From Methanohalobium evestigatum Z-7303 (GTDB lineage Archaea; Halobacteriota; Methanosarcinia; Methanosarcinales; Methanosarcinaceae): a stretch of 64,000 nt of DNA. The stretch lies in contig NC_014253.1 in the NCBI RefSeq assembly GCF_000196655.1, forward strand, positions 1,505,423 to 1,569,422. Direction: 5' to 3'. This document shows positions 36,877-46,862 of this stretch, piece after piece. The position numbers and the translations under genes are program-made. Each line of letters opens with the position of its first letter. Within the stretch, counting starts at the first letter, position 1. The notes under the pieces were generated by a model. It did no database searches and was not told where the DNA came from. It was given only the letters and a program-made list of their open reading frames with translations.

Positions 36877-36966
36877 ATCTGGATAAACAGCCCATAAGTG
36901 TAATATTATCCAAGACCATATTTATTGTTAAAACGGATTAATGAAAAATTGAATTGGAGACTAAAT

Positions 36967-37437
36967 ATGGAAAAAGCAACATTTGCAGCTGGTTGTTTCT
37001 GGGGAGTGGAAGCCGCATTTCGACAAATCGAAGGATTGTTGTCCACAAGAGTTGGTTATACAGGTGGAACATGGGAAAACCCTACCTATAAAGATGTATG
37101 TACAGGTAAAACTGGTCATGCTGAAGCAGTTGAGGTTACCTTTGAGCCTTCAATCGTATCCTATGAAAAATTGCTGGATGTTTTCTGGAAAATCCATGAC
37201 CCAACTACACTCAACCGTCAGGGACCGGATATTGGAACACAATATAGGTCTGCTATTTTCTACCACAATGAAGAGCAGAAAAAGAAAGCTATTGAATCCA
37301 GAGACAAATTACAACAATCCGGAAAGTACAAAAAAGATATAGTTACCGATATTGTGCCTGCATCTGAATTTTACGAAGCTGAAGAATACCATCAAAGATA
37401 CTTCGAGAAACATGGATATTCAGCATGCAGGATTTAA
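36967..37437 (+). CDS. msrA: Peptide methionine sulfoxide reductase MsrA
   Basis: 156 residues from the ATG at 36967, which follows TTGGAG at the right distance; the frame opens further upstream at 36925 but the extra part is not family-like. It repairs methionine-S-sulfoxide. The active site is GCFWGVE (residues 9-15, Cys10); [24 protein letters not shown] and [11 protein letters not shown] are also seen. No msrB follows. Confidence 0.95.
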   Translation: MEKATFAAGCFWGVEAAFRQIEGLLSTRVGYTGGTWENPTYKDVCTGKTGHAEAVEVTFEPSIVSYEKLLDVFWKIHDPTTLNRQGPDIGTQYRSAIFYHNEEQKKKAIESRDKLQQSGKYKKDIVTDIVPASEFYEAEEYHQRYFEKHGYSACRI

Positions 37438-37442
37438 ATTTT

Positions 37443-38144
37443 TTATTTTTCCACATGTTCGGCATCCTTTATTATAAGATGAGCTGTATATTCATCTCTT
37501 TCCACGATTTCATAATCCTTTATCTCTATCCTTTTGTTGTACATCGGAGAATCAATTACAAAACTTTCAAATTCACCACCTTCTCCTGCAACATTCAGAC
37601 CCACCTTTTCATTTAAACGAACAAGTTTATCGATTTGTTTATCTGTGATTATTTTACCGAGCCAGTCTTTATTTAAACCATAGGCTGCCACGCTACTGAA
37701 TATAAATTCAAAACCAAGCTCCAACAATTTTCTCATTTCAGCTTCCTGATCGATATGCCAGAGAGGGCTAAACACTTCAAGTCCAAGTTCATTACATATC
37801 CTTTCGATACGGTCTTTTTGATAACTGGAATAGAGTGCTCCTGTGACCACCCCGTCAATTAAGTATCTCTCCTGAGCCTTTTTAATGGCTCGCTTCATAT
37901 CCTCTATCTCTACCTCTTCCTCACCTTCGCTTATCTCTTCTATAAGTGCTATATCCATAGCTTCGGACTGCATACGGGAAAAATCAATATTTGGCGTATG
38001 GAACATGTATGAGTCCTGATTATTGCTCTTTACAGTAATTAGACATTCAATGGAATGACCCTCTTGCTGCATGAGATAGGTGGCATAGTTACTGTCTTTA
38101 CCCGAGCTGTACAAAACACCAAGTTTTAATTTAGGATTTTTCAT
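37443..38144 (-). CDS. Dph6-like PP-loop ATP-binding protein (diphthine-ammonia ligase family)
   Basis: About 233 residues from the ATG at 38144 (GGAG seven bases upstream). The PP-loop is YSSGKDSNYAT (about 11-21), followed by EEISEGEEE, VVTGALYSSYQKDRIERIC and GEGGEFESFVIDSPMY, typical of the DUF71/TIGR00289 group. The eukaryotic relative amidates diphthine on elongation factor 2, the last diphthamide step; the archaeal proteins are thought to do the same. The start overlaps the end of asnB by 14 bp. Confidence 0.82.
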   Translation of the reverse strand: MKNPKLKLGVLYSSGKDSNYATYLMQQEGHSIECLITVKSNNQDSYMFHTPNIDFSRMQSEAMDIALIEEISEGEEEVEIEDMKRAIKKAQERYLIDGVVTGALYSSYQKDRIERICNELGLEVFSPLWHIDQEAEMRKLLELGFEFIFSSVAAYGLNKDWLGKIITDKQIDKLVRLNEKVGLNVAGEGGEFESFVIDSPMYNKRIEIKDYEIVERDEYTAHLIIKDAEHVEK

Positions 38145-39621
38145 GGAACTGCTCCAGATATTGTGTTTTTGTTTTAAAACCTGATTTTTTGGCAAGTTTT
38201 GTTATTGCTTTATCAAAACGACTCCCGTATTGTGCAGCTTTTTTATTTCGATGTACAAAATCATCATGAAGACCGAGTTTTTTGCCCACATTTCTTAAAG
38301 TCAGTTTATTCTGACCTTGTTTATTATCGATTTTACAATGTGCCGGTATTTTTAAACCATAATCAACAAGGTTGCTGTCAAGATAGGGTACTCTTAATTC
38401 TATGTTATTGTTCATGGACACTACATCGTCTCTATAGGTGTTTTTCTGGTAAATGTTTAAAATGTCCTGATAGCACTCATAGTTTACATCTTCTGAATGC
38501 CAGTGTCGGTTATAACCTGCAAGTAGTTCATCAGCACCCGAACCGGAAAACATTACTCTGATACCATCTTCTCTTGCAGCCACACAGGCAGCGTACATGG
38601 TTAAAGCAACTCCAACTTTTGGGACACTGGTATCTTCAATCAGTGAAACAACTGTTTTAAGATAATCTTCAACTTCCCGATATGTTATCTGTTTTATTTT
38701 GAGCTCCAGTCCAAGCTCATCAGCCACTTTTTTTGCATAGGACACATCAGGTGAATAACCAGAATCATTTCCTTTAAAACCAGCCACATAACAGGTAAAA
38801 TCGATACCCGGTTGTTTGCCCAATTTTTTACAGATATAGGCTATAATTGTGGAATCTATACCACCGGAAAACAATATACCAAACGGTTCATCAGGAAAAC
38901 GGATGGATACTGCATCTTCCAGAATGTTACCAAATTCTTTCTGGATTGTATGCAGCTGTTTTTTATGCTCTGGTTTTGTATCGAAAAAATTTCTGGTATA
39001 GAAATGAGAAATATTATTTGCTATATCATAACAGATGGATTCTCTCGGATTGAGTTCATAAACATTCTGATATCCGGTTTTCATCAGGGCTTTTTTTTCT
39101 GAAGCAAATGCGAAACCACTTGAGTTGCTGTACCAGAGGGGTTTAACTCCTATTATATCCCGGAATACATATACATAACCACCAAGCATATAGGCAAAAG
39201 AATAAACTCCGATTATTTTATTCAGTGCCTTCTCTATATTATCCTTTATCCTTACCGGGTTGGAACTATCAGTTTTAGAGATTTGATATTCGATGAATTT
39301 TATTAAAAAATCGGAATCGTTTTCTGCATCCAGATTATAGGTATTGGACAACATTTTCCAGTTGTATATTTCACAATTTGCAACCATTTTACCGGTGTAA
39401 GCAATGGGTTGTGGAACATATTTGACAAGTGAATGAAGATTATGACCCAGGATATTGTTATCTTGTAACAACTCAAGGGTATTTATATCATATGAATGCG
39501 TCACCCAATCCAAACCACATGCACCCGACCCGTCTCTACCCCTGTTTTTAAGTTCCGAGAGAGCCTTATAAGTGTTTGAAAACGCGTTTTGAGTATTGAA
39601 AAATCCTGTAATCGCACACAT
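38131..39621 (-). CDS. asnB: Asparagine synthetase, glutamine-hydrolysing (AsnB-like)
   Basis: About 496 residues from the ATG at 39621, chosen so that the nucleophile Cys2 follows Met1 (MCAITGFFN). An N-terminal Ntn glutaminase (1-190) is followed by the synthetase PP-loop FSGGIDSTI (about 245-253) and the family motif FSGSGADELLAGYNRHW. It makes asparagine or an amide of a related acid. It is coupled to the Dph6-like gene, which also amidates, so glutamine-derived amide transfer may link the pair; this is inference. Confidence 0.88.
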   Translation of the reverse strand: MCAITGFFNTQNAFSNTYKALSELKNRGRDGSGACGLDWVTHSYDINTLELLQDNNILGHNLHSLVKYVPQPIAYTGKMVANCEIYNWKMLSNTYNLDAENDSDFLIKFIEYQISKTDSSNPVRIKDNIEKALNKIIGVYSFAYMLGGYVYVFRDIIGVKPLWYSNSSGFAFASEKKALMKTGYQNVYELNPRESICYDIANNISHFYTRNFFDTKPEHKKQLHTIQKEFGNILEDAVSIRFPDEPFGILFSGGIDSTIIAYICKKLGKQPGIDFTCYVAGFKGNDSGYSPDVSYAKKVADELGLELKIKQITYREVEDYLKTVVSLIEDTSVPKVGVALTMYAACVAAREDGIRVMFSGSGADELLAGYNRHWHSEDVNYECYQDILNIYQKNTYRDDVVSMNNNIELRVPYLDSNLVDYGLKIPAHCKIDNKQGQNKLTLRNVGKKLGLHDDFVHRNKKAAQYGSRFDKAITKLAKKSGFKTKTQYLEQFHEKS

Positions 39622-39669
39622 TGTTTTAAAACACAATAAAATTGTAATTATAAAACCGAATTGGTTATA

Positions 39670-41035
39670 GTGAACTACCGCTGAGCTAAAGACTCAGCGG
39701 CTTCGGAAGAAGTTTACCTTGAAAGCCTTATTATTCCCGGGGAGTTCACGTCCCCACTATCGGTTATCCCTGCAAGGGAATCACCGATTACCTTTCTTAA
39801 GATATTCAGTGCACCGTTGATATCGGCGTTAATCAGTCTACCTGTAGATGACTGGAAGATTCCTCTCTTATGTCTCTTACGAGATATTTATTATGTTTCC
39901 TGATAGGTTCTAAAGCCAGTGCATCGACTTTACTGGTATAAGCTTCATCTACTTCTTGATACTTTAGACCATGGTATTCACATTTTGAAGCTAATTTCTG
40001 TTTGAACCTAGCAAATGGTATTGTCTGGAAGTTCTGATTATTCTGCTTTCCGATATTCTGCTCCTGTTTTATCTCTTTCATCTCTCCAATCACAATATTG
40101 CCGATTCTATTTTCCAGACAATGTTTTACTATATGATTAACGCACTGGTTCATGAAATCATTTATCTTCCAGAACCTTTTATTAGAGAATCTATCCATTT
40201 TGATTCCATCATCTACATTCTGTTTGTCGTAGACCGACTGCAACCTGCTCTTCTCCTTGTTCCACCAGCGGTTATAAGATTTGATAACCCTGCCGTCTAA
40301 TATGAAGGCAGTCCCGCTGGTCGTCACGCAGGTTGCAAAGTTGTCTACTCCAAGATCTATCGATTGATGGCTGTTATAATCTAGATCAGCCATCTCTCCG
40401 TCTTCATGATAGATAAATTCTATCTCGAACCATCTACCTTTGTATTTCGGTACGATCCTGACCTGATTGATGTATTGACCTATTATATTGTCAGGTATCT
40501 TGAAATACAAGAATCTGGTTCCATATGTTCTACCATATTCAGGACCCAATGATAGTCTGATTTTATCGTCGATAACCTTCAGTTGATCTTTCTTGAATGT
40601 ACAGATGAAGTTTCCGTCTTTATCCAGATACTTTGGAAGTGAAACTGGTTTTTCATATTCTCCTTTTATTTTCTTATCCAGAAGTTTGAAGAACGATTTC
40701 ATACTGCCATCTACAGTTTCCACAGTATTCTGGGCTACCTGAGATGGCATTAATCTGTAATTTTCGTTCTCTTTGACCGTATGATAAGCGGTATTCTTAT
40801 TAAGGTATTTGCCATAGTTGAAGAAGTACTGTCTAATCGTATACAATGTAAAATTGTACAGGTTCTTGGACAGTTTGGTCAACCTCTTCAAGGTCTCATA
40901 CGTCTGTTTATCAGTACGGAGATGGTTCTTCTGGGTTAAATACATTCATCATACAATCATTTAGCAAAATACTTATCTTTTTTTGACTATTTATCATACC
41001 ACGATGCTAAAGACATCGTGGTTTTCTTCATCTTT
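39670..41035 (-). mobile_element. TnpB element, copy C (1.37 kb)
   Basis: The left-end hairpin is identical to copy B's. It abuts ATAAA at 41036-41040 (TTTAT on the element strand), six bases past the stop of recQ (TGA at 41047-41049). The right end is GTAGTTCAC at 39670; the guide would start TATAACCAATTCGGT. The right end lacks the 47-bp insert of copies B and D. Confidence 0.75.
39714..40945 (-). pseudogene. tnpB: tnpB copy C, one-base deletion (family 2)
   Basis: Open from ATG to about residue 357 (LEPIRKHNKYL), then shifted by loss of one base near 39880: CTCGTAAG where other copies read CTCGGTAA. The shifted reading ends VRDIREESSSHLQVD at 39833. Restoring the base gives the family tail with ADINGALNIL to a stop at 39714. 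The lesion is within a few bases of the TGA in copy B, in the linker before the last catalytic Asp. Otherwise it is nearly identical to copy B. Confidence 0.88.
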
Positions 41036-41046
41036 ATAAAAAACAT

Positions 41047-42837
41047 TCATGAATCAGCATAACTGGATTGACAGTGGTCGATGATTTCTGACAGAAACAT
41101 ATCTCCATACTTTTCCAGTTTATACTCACCTACACCAGATATTTTTAAAAATTCATCATAGGTTTTCGGGCAAATGGATGCCATCTGTCTTAAACTGGTG
41201 TCAGCAAAAATAATGTATGGTGCTTTGTTTTCACTATCAGCCAATTTTTTCCTGAGCCTTCTCAATTTTTCAAAAAGCTGGTTATCAGTTTCATTTGCAG
41301 AATTATCCTGTTTACTGGTAGATGGATACTCCGATAATTTTGTAAGCTGAACATTTTCCTGACCCGATAATATATTCTGGCTTTTCTGATTCAATTTTAA
41401 TACTGGATATTTTCCTTTTACCTCAAGATAACCCTTATGCAACAACTCCTTACCTATATCAAGCCATTGGTTTTTTTTATAATTATAACCTGCCCCATAA
41501 CTTTCAAGCAAATCATGCTGTTTATCGGTTATTTTTTTGGTTTTGGAACCAGTCAATACATCAACCACATGATTGAGTCCGTATTTTTGGTTTAGTTCAT
41601 CCACACAACTGAGGAATGTTTTTGCTGTTGCTGTTCCATCTGTCATCTCTTTTGGTTCAAGACATACATCACATTTACCACAATTTTGCACATCAAAATC
41701 TTCGCCAAAATAATTCAGCAATAATTTCCTGCGGCAGACATTGCTCTCACAATAATCTATCATCATATTCAATTTAGATAATGCTATATCCCGCTCTGAT
41801 TTTCTGGATTTTTGATTTATGAAGTATTCTATTTTGTACCTGTCCCCGTAACTGAAAAAAAGGATGCAGTCACAATCCAGACCGTCTCTTCCGCCTCTAC
41901 CTGTCTGTTGATAGTAATTTTCCAGATTTTTCGGAAGGTCGTAATGAATCACAAAACGAACATTGGGTTTGTTTATGCCCATACCAAAAGCAATAGTAGC
42001 CACAATAATCTGTACATCATCCCTAATAAAGCTCTCCTGGTTTTCTTCACGGATTTTTGCAGGCAAACCTGCATGATAGGGTAAAACACGGAAACCTTCC
42101 TTTTTAAGTTTATTATAAAGGTCTTCTACCGCGCGACGGCTCTGACAGTAGATAATACCATTATATTTTCTGTGGGTTTTCAGGTATCTAACCATCTGTT
42201 TATAGGCATCCTTTTTGTGTCTGACCTCATAATAGAGGTTATCACGGTTAAAACTTGATATGTATCTTCTACAATCTTCAAGTTCAAGCAATGATATGAC
42301 ATCATTCTGCACTCTGGGTGTAGCGGTTGCAGTAAGTGCGATTAATGGTATATCAGGAAATTTTTTTTTCAGCATGTTCAACCGAAGGTATTCAGGTCTG
42401 AAATCCTGTCCCCATTCAGAAATACAATGAGCCTCATCAATAGCAAACAGGTTGATATTTACAGATTCAAGAAAATCGAGAGTTTTTGACATAGTCAAAC
42501 GTTCAGGTGTGATATATAAAACGTCTATTCTATTGTACAAAAGGTCATTACATATCTGATTCGATTCCTGATATCCAAGCGTACTGTTAAGACATGCAGC
42601 AGATATGCCGTTAGACCTCAACTCATCCACCTGGTCTTTCATAAGCGATATAAGCGGTGATACCACTATTGTTACTCCTTCCATAAGGAGTGCAGGTAAT
42701 TGATAGCATAATGATTTGCCTCCACCAGTGGGCATTACTACGAAAGTGTCTTTTTTATCCAAAATATCAGTTATAATATCCTTCTGATGAGAGCGGAATT
42801 CTTCATAGCCAAAGTATTTATGCAAAATTTTGTACAT
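41047..42837 (-). CDS. recQ: ATP-dependent DNA helicase RecQ
   Basis: 596 residues, complete. Helicase motifs are MPTGGGKSLCYQLP (Walker A, about 35-48), FAIDEAHCISEWGQDFRPEY (DExH) and TGRGGRDGL; zinc cysteines sit in CESNVCRRKLLLNYF...CGKCDVC; a winged-helix RQC region follows. An HRDC domain at the C-terminus (about 510-590) has ADTSLRQMASICPKTYDEFLKISGVGEYKLEKYG. It unwinds 3'-5' DNA in repair and recombination. The TnpB copy C sits six bases after its stop and may have removed its terminator. Confidence 0.93.
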   Translation of the reverse strand: MYKILHKYFGYEEFRSHQKDIITDILDKKDTFVVMPTGGGKSLCYQLPALLMEGVTIVVSPLISLMKDQVDELRSNGISAACLNSTLGYQESNQICNDLLYNRIDVLYITPERLTMSKTLDFLESVNINLFAIDEAHCISEWGQDFRPEYLRLNMLKKKFPDIPLIALTATATPRVQNDVISLLELEDCRRYISSFNRDNLYYEVRHKKDAYKQMVRYLKTHRKYNGIIYCQSRRAVEDLYNKLKKEGFRVLPYHAGLPAKIREENQESFIRDDVQIIVATIAFGMGINKPNVRFVIHYDLPKNLENYYQQTGRGGRDGLDCDCILFFSYGDRYKIEYFINQKSRKSERDIALSKLNMMIDYCESNVCRRKLLLNYFGEDFDVQNCGKCDVCLEPKEMTDGTATAKTFLSCVDELNQKYGLNHVVDVLTGSKTKKITDKQHDLLESYGAGYNYKKNQWLDIGKELLHKGYLEVKGKYPVLKLNQKSQNILSGQENVQLTKLSEYPSTSKQDNSANETDNQLFEKLRRLRKKLADSENKAPYIIFADTSLRQMASICPKTYDEFLKISGVGEYKLEKYGDMFLSEIIDHCQSSYADS

Positions 42838-43039
42838 AGGTATATCTTAATCCTGCTTTAATGGATAATTTGATTTTTATAGTGTAGATGTTACATTAAT
42901 ATATAATTTTCATCCAATTAATGTTAAACTAAATTATAGTAATGGTCACATCCAGATAATGATTTATAAATCTTGAGTTTTATGAACCTATTAAGAAAAA
43001 ACTGGTTGATTATAATAACACCTCATGGAGCTTGTTCTT

Positions 43040-43954
43040 ATGGTAAAAGTTGACAAATTCATTCAGAAAAGTACAGAAAAGATTAAAGAACAAATCGACG
43101 GGAAGGCAATCATTGCTCTCTCGGGTGGTGTAGACAGCTCGGTATGCACAGTGCTTGCACATAATGCAATAGGGGACAATCTGGTACCCATATACATCGA
43201 AACCGGTCTGATGAGAAAAGGAGAAACCGAGAGGATTAAAGAAACATTTGCCGATATGAATCTCAGGGTAGTTAACATGAAAAACCGGTTTCTGAATGCT
43301 CTGGAAGGTGTTGAAGATCCTGAAGAAAAACGAAGAGCAGTGGGTGAAACCTTCATAAGAGTGTTTGAAGAGATAGCAAAAGAAGAACAGGCTGAATATC
43401 TTATACAGGGGACTATCTATCCGGACAGGATTGAATCTGATGGCGGTATTAAATCCCACCACAATGTAGGGGGATTACCCGATGTTGTTGATTTTAAAGA
43501 TATTGTAGAGCCCATATCTGACCTGTATAAGGATGAAGTTAGAGAGGTAGCCAAAGCACTGGATTTACCAGAGGAACTCTCCGAACGTATGCCGTTCCCA
43601 GGACCCGGACTTGCAGTAAGAATTATTGATGAGGTAACAGAAGAAAAACTGGAAGTAGTTCGTGAGGCAAATGCCATTGTAGAAGAGGAACTTGTTGAAA
43701 AATATCATCCATGGCAGACATTTGCTGCACTTCTTGGAAAAGGTACCGGTGTAAAAGGAGATGTAAGAGTACATGGATGGATTATTGCCGTTCGTGCTGT
43801 TAGTTCCAGAGATGGTATGACTGCTGAAGCGATGCAACTGCCCTGGGACGTCCTTAACAGAATCGAATCCAGAATTAACAGCGAAATCAAATCAGTTTCC
43901 AGAGTTGTGTATGATTTAACACCCAAACCACCTGCAACTATTGAATTTGAATAA
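43040..43954 (+). CDS. guaAB: GMP synthase subunit B (PP-loop, archaeal split form)
   Basis: About 304 residues from ATG 43040 (GGAG at the proper distance, inside the longer frame from 43025). ATP-pyrophosphatase core with [10 protein letters not shown] (about 29-38) and the dimerisation domain with [11 protein letters not shown] and [18 protein letters not shown]. It converts XMP to GMP using ammonia from a separate amidotransferase subunit (GuaAA), not seen in the window. It is followed 11 bp later by the RaSEA gene. Confidence 0.92.
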   Translation: MVKVDKFIQKSTEKIKEQIDGKAIIALSGGVDSSVCTVLAHNAIGDNLVPIYIETGLMRKGETERIKETFADMNLRVVNMKNRFLNALEGVEDPEEKRRAVGETFIRVFEEIAKEEQAEYLIQGTIYPDRIESDGGIKSHHNVGGLPDVVDFKDIVEPISDLYKDEVREVAKALDLPEELSERMPFPGPGLAVRIIDEVTEEKLEVVREANAIVEEELVEKYHPWQTFAALLGKGTGVKGDVRVHGWIIAVRAVSSRDGMTAEAMQLPWDVLNRIESRINSEIKSVSRVVYDLTPKPPATIEFE

Positions 43955-43965
43955 AGGTTAATACT

Positions 43966-45024
43966 ATGCCATTAAACCAGATAATATCAGAAATTAGAAA
44001 CAGACAACGTATAAAACCATCTGCACCTGATGTACCTACTGCTGTCTGGACAGGTTATGACAACCACAAAGGTAAGAGAATCGATACTCTTACTATTATT
44101 TTCAAAACATCCGGATGCTGGTGGGGTAATCAGGGTGGATGTTCCATGTGTGGATATGTATATGACAGTTCACAGAACCCTCCAAGTTACGAAGACCTCA
44201 AATCCCAGCTTCAAAAAGCTATGGAAAAAGCATCCAGCCTTGAAGAGTTTATGGTAAAAATCTATACATCCGGAAGTTTTCTGGATGAAAATGAAGTTTC
44301 TACAGACGTTTTAAAATATATACTGCAGGCATTGAATCAAGATAAAAGGGTACTCAAGGTTGTTGCAGAAACTCGCCCTGAATTTGTAACTGATGACACA
44401 ATTGTAAAATGCAGAAATATGCTAAAAGATACAGAATTTGAGATTGCTATAGGACTGGAAACCAGTTCCGACATTATTCGCAGGGATTCTATAAATAAGG
44501 GTTTTAAGTTTTCAGATTTTATTAAAGCCGCACAAATAGCCGAAGAAAATGATGTTACCACCAAAGCCTACCTGCTTCTTAAACCCCCTTTTATAACTGA
44601 AGGTACAGCAATAGATGATATGGAACAATCTATTGATGATATAGTACCTTATGCAAACAATATTTCAATAAACCTGTGTAACGTTCAAAAGGGTACATTT
44701 GTTGAATGGATGTGGCAAAAAGGTCAATACAGACCTCCCTGGCTCTATAGCATTGTGGATGTTCTTAAAAAATCAAAACAAAAACATCCTGAAACTATTA
44801 TTACCTCTGACCCAGTTGGTGCCGGTTCCAAACGCGGTCCTCATAACTGTTACAAATGTGACCAGGATATTGCCAATGCCGTCCGCAGATTTTCCATAAC
44901 CCAGAACATTAATGACCTGGATTTTAAAGGACAAACATGTGGATGTTTCCAATTATGGAAAAAAGTAGTAAAACTGGATGAATATACATACGGTGCTTTT
45001 ATTGTAGACAGGATGATGCAATAA
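43966..45024 (+). CDS. RaSEA, archaeosine-biosynthesis radical SAM enzyme
   Basis: 352 residues. The Fe-S motif is C51-x7-C59-x2-C62 (CWWGNQGGCSMCGY), an unusual long spacing that marks this family. The barrel continues with KIYTSGSFLDENE, ETRPEFV and GLETSSD. Near the end are further cysteines (CYKCDQD and CGCF). RaSEA acts with ArcS to turn a preQ0-lysine adduct into archaeosine at tRNA position 15. It is co-transcribed with guaAB. Confidence 0.85.
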   Translation: MPLNQIISEIRNRQRIKPSAPDVPTAVWTGYDNHKGKRIDTLTIIFKTSGCWWGNQGGCSMCGYVYDSSQNPPSYEDLKSQLQKAMEKASSLEEFMVKIYTSGSFLDENEVSTDVLKYILQALNQDKRVLKVVAETRPEFVTDDTIVKCRNMLKDTEFEIAIGLETSSDIIRRDSINKGFKFSDFIKAAQIAEENDVTTKAYLLLKPPFITEGTAIDDMEQSIDDIVPYANNISINLCNVQKGTFVEWMWQKGQYRPPWLYSIVDVLKKSKQKHPETIITSDPVGAGSKRGPHNCYKCDQDIANAVRRFSITQNINDLDFKGQTCGCFQLWKKVVKLDEYTYGAFIVDRMMQ

Positions 45025-45032
45025 TATCAGAC

Positions 45033-45059
45033 AAACAGGGCTTACCTGTTTCTATTTTT
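45033..45059 (+). terminator. Hairpin terminator after the RaSEA gene
   Basis: AAACAGG (45033-45039) and CCTGTTT (45045-45051), followed by CTATTTTTA. It lies between convergent gene ends, so it may serve both strands. Confidence 0.6.
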
Positions 45060-45954
45060 ACTTATTATTTTCCGCTTCATAAACCATTGTTCCTATGCCA
45101 GTATCTGTAAACAGTTCAAGTAACAATGAATGAGATACACTGCCGTTTATAATATGCACTCTATCAACTCCGCTTATAACAGCAGATGCTGCACTTCTAA
45201 CTTTTGGAATCATACCACTTGAGATTACATCTTCCTCTATTAACTGTTCCACTTCCTCTACTGCTATCTGGGATATGCGCGTTGAAGGGTCGTCTTTATC
45301 CCTCAAAACACCTGTTACATCCGTAAGAAGTATCAATTTTTCAGCATTCAAAGATACTGCAATATCACTTGCCACAACATCGGCATTTATATTTAAGGTG
45401 TTTCCTTTTGTATCCATTGCAATCGGTGATATTACCGGTATGTAGCTCTTATTAGTTAATATGTGGATAAGTTCTGGATTGATAATTTCAGTATCTCCGA
45501 CCCATCCGAGGTCTACATCATGTTCCATCTCTTTGATTCTTACCTTTTGAGGGGGTTTCTTCCTTGCCAGTATCATTTTACCGTCTTTACCGGATAACCC
45601 TACTGCATGTCCCCCATGATGCCCTATCAGAGACACTATCTTGGTATTGATATTTCCGACAAGAACCATTCTGGCTATTTCCAGTGTTTCATCATCAGTA
45701 ATCCGGATGCCACCGATAAATTCTGATTTTTTACCCATGCGTTCCATTTTTTCTGTTATTTCAGGCCCGCCGCCGTGAACTATTACTGGATGAATTCCTA
45801 CAAAACGAAGAAGTACAATATCCCTGATGATATCGTTCATTATTTCAGAATCTACCATGGCATGCCCGCCAAGTTTTATTACCATGATAGAATTGTAGAA
45901 TTTTTGAATATACGGCAGGGCTTCTATCAACACATTTTCCCTTTTAAGTTCCAT
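45058..45954 (-). CDS. argB: Acetylglutamate kinase
   Basis: 298 residues, amino acid kinase fold. Landmarks are VIKLGGHAM (about residues 25-33), IVHGGGPEI (about 59-67), FIGGIRITD and MVLVGNINTKI, then GDLGWVGDTEIIN and LLTDVTGVLRDKDDPST, ending SGMIPKVRSA. It phosphorylates N-acetylglutamate in arginine synthesis. It stands alone and convergent with RaSEA. Confidence 0.93.
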   Translation of the reverse strand: MELKRENVLIEALPYIQKFYNSIMVIKLGGHAMVDSEIMNDIIRDIVLLRFVGIHPVIVHGGGPEITEKMERMGKKSEFIGGIRITDDETLEIARMVLVGNINTKIVSLIGHHGGHAVGLSGKDGKMILARKKPPQKVRIKEMEHDVDLGWVGDTEIINPELIHILTNKSYIPVISPIAMDTKGNTLNINADVVASDIAVSLNAEKLILLTDVTGVLRDKDDPSTRISQIAVEEVEQLIEEDVISSGMIPKVRSAASAVISGVDRVHIINGSVSHSLLLELFTDTGIGTMVYEAENNK

Positions 45955-46063
45955 ATATAAATCCAGATGAGTTTAAATTTTTAAACTTTTGCGTTAAATA
46001 TAACCAGATTAGTATCTAAAGCAAAAAAAAGAATTATAAAAAATAGTTTATATTTGACGGGAT

Positions 46064-46094
46064 AAAAAAAGTTTTACCCATAGCCAATGGGTAA
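46064..46094 (-). terminator. Intrinsic terminator of the MC1 gene
   Basis: TTACCCA (46074-46080) and TGGGTAA (46088-46094) with a 7-base loop; on the minus strand a T-run follows (plus-strand A-run 46064-46070). It is positioned 23 bp past the stop. Confidence 0.75.
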
Positions 46095-46116
46095 CTATAA
46101 ATAAAAACATTAAGTT

Positions 46117-46413
46117 TTAGGCTTTTTCTAATTTTTCGATTCCCTGTTTTTTCACAAATGGTTTGTTTATCTTGTCAGGCATCCATTCTGGTTTGTTCTT
46201 TGGTGCATCTACTTTATCTTTCCAGCCCTTGAATACATGTACTTTGTTTGTTCCACGTTCTCTGAGTCTGATTGTGTCAGGTTTGGATTTTGTTCCTTTA
46301 CCTCTGTTTGCTACTTTTAATGCTGCCTGTCTTGGTTGTTTACCGGTAAATACACCGTGTTCTTTTCCGTTTTTATCTCTAACTACAAAGTTTCTTGTTT
46401 CATTTTCTGCCAT
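46117..46413 (-). CDS. Non-histone chromosomal protein MC1
   Basis: 98 residues, abundant DNA-bending chromatin protein of Methanosarcinales. MC1 signature: RNFVVRDKNGKEHGVFTGKQPRQAALKVANRG (7-38), IRLRERGTNKVHVFKGWKDKV and PEWMPDKINKPFVKKQG. The pI is basic. The leader is GC-rich (GCGCCATTAAGGCG, 46433-46446) and the ribosome site is GAGGTG. It has its own T-run terminator, consistent with a highly expressed single gene. Confidence 0.95.
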   Translation of the reverse strand: MAENETRNFVVRDKNGKEHGVFTGKQPRQAALKVANRGKGTKSKPDTIRLRERGTNKVHVFKGWKDKVDAPKNKPEWMPDKINKPFVKKQGIEKLEKA

Positions 46414-46862
46414 AATGTCACCTCGCTCCGTCGCCTTAATGGCGCTGTTATAACCTTTGCATATAAATTATATATATTTTTCTTCTAAAGTTGGCTTTTG
46501 ATTATGATTTGTTCGATTTATTTGCATTAAACACTGATAACTAAGAAAATTAATTTATTTGTATTCTACTAAATTTTGGCATCTGAAATGTAAAATTATA
46601 AAAACCTTTCCCAAATTGATTTAAGAGTACTTGAAAATTAGAATAAGTTAACAGTGAAAAAATATACATTAAATAAAAACATTTACCGATAACTTAATAC
46701 AGTATTATACAAATGGTAAATTATACATAAATAGGTTCAAACCGTTGAAAACTTAACCATGTCGAGATTCGATTATTATCGAAAACTTAATATTAAATAC
46801 AAATAATTGAACCGTAAATTAATACTCTATTCTGATTAACATTTAATTTTGAGGTTAATATA
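46414..46862. other. AT-rich divergent promoter region (MC1 and mptA)
   Basis: No gene seen. 449 bp of AT-rich DNA with TATA-like boxes at both ends (ATAAATTATATATA near 46461-46474 for MC1). GAAAACTTAA occurs twice (46746 and 46780), once near each of two GAxxTCGA-like stretches, but no clear operator stands out. Confidence 0.4.
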
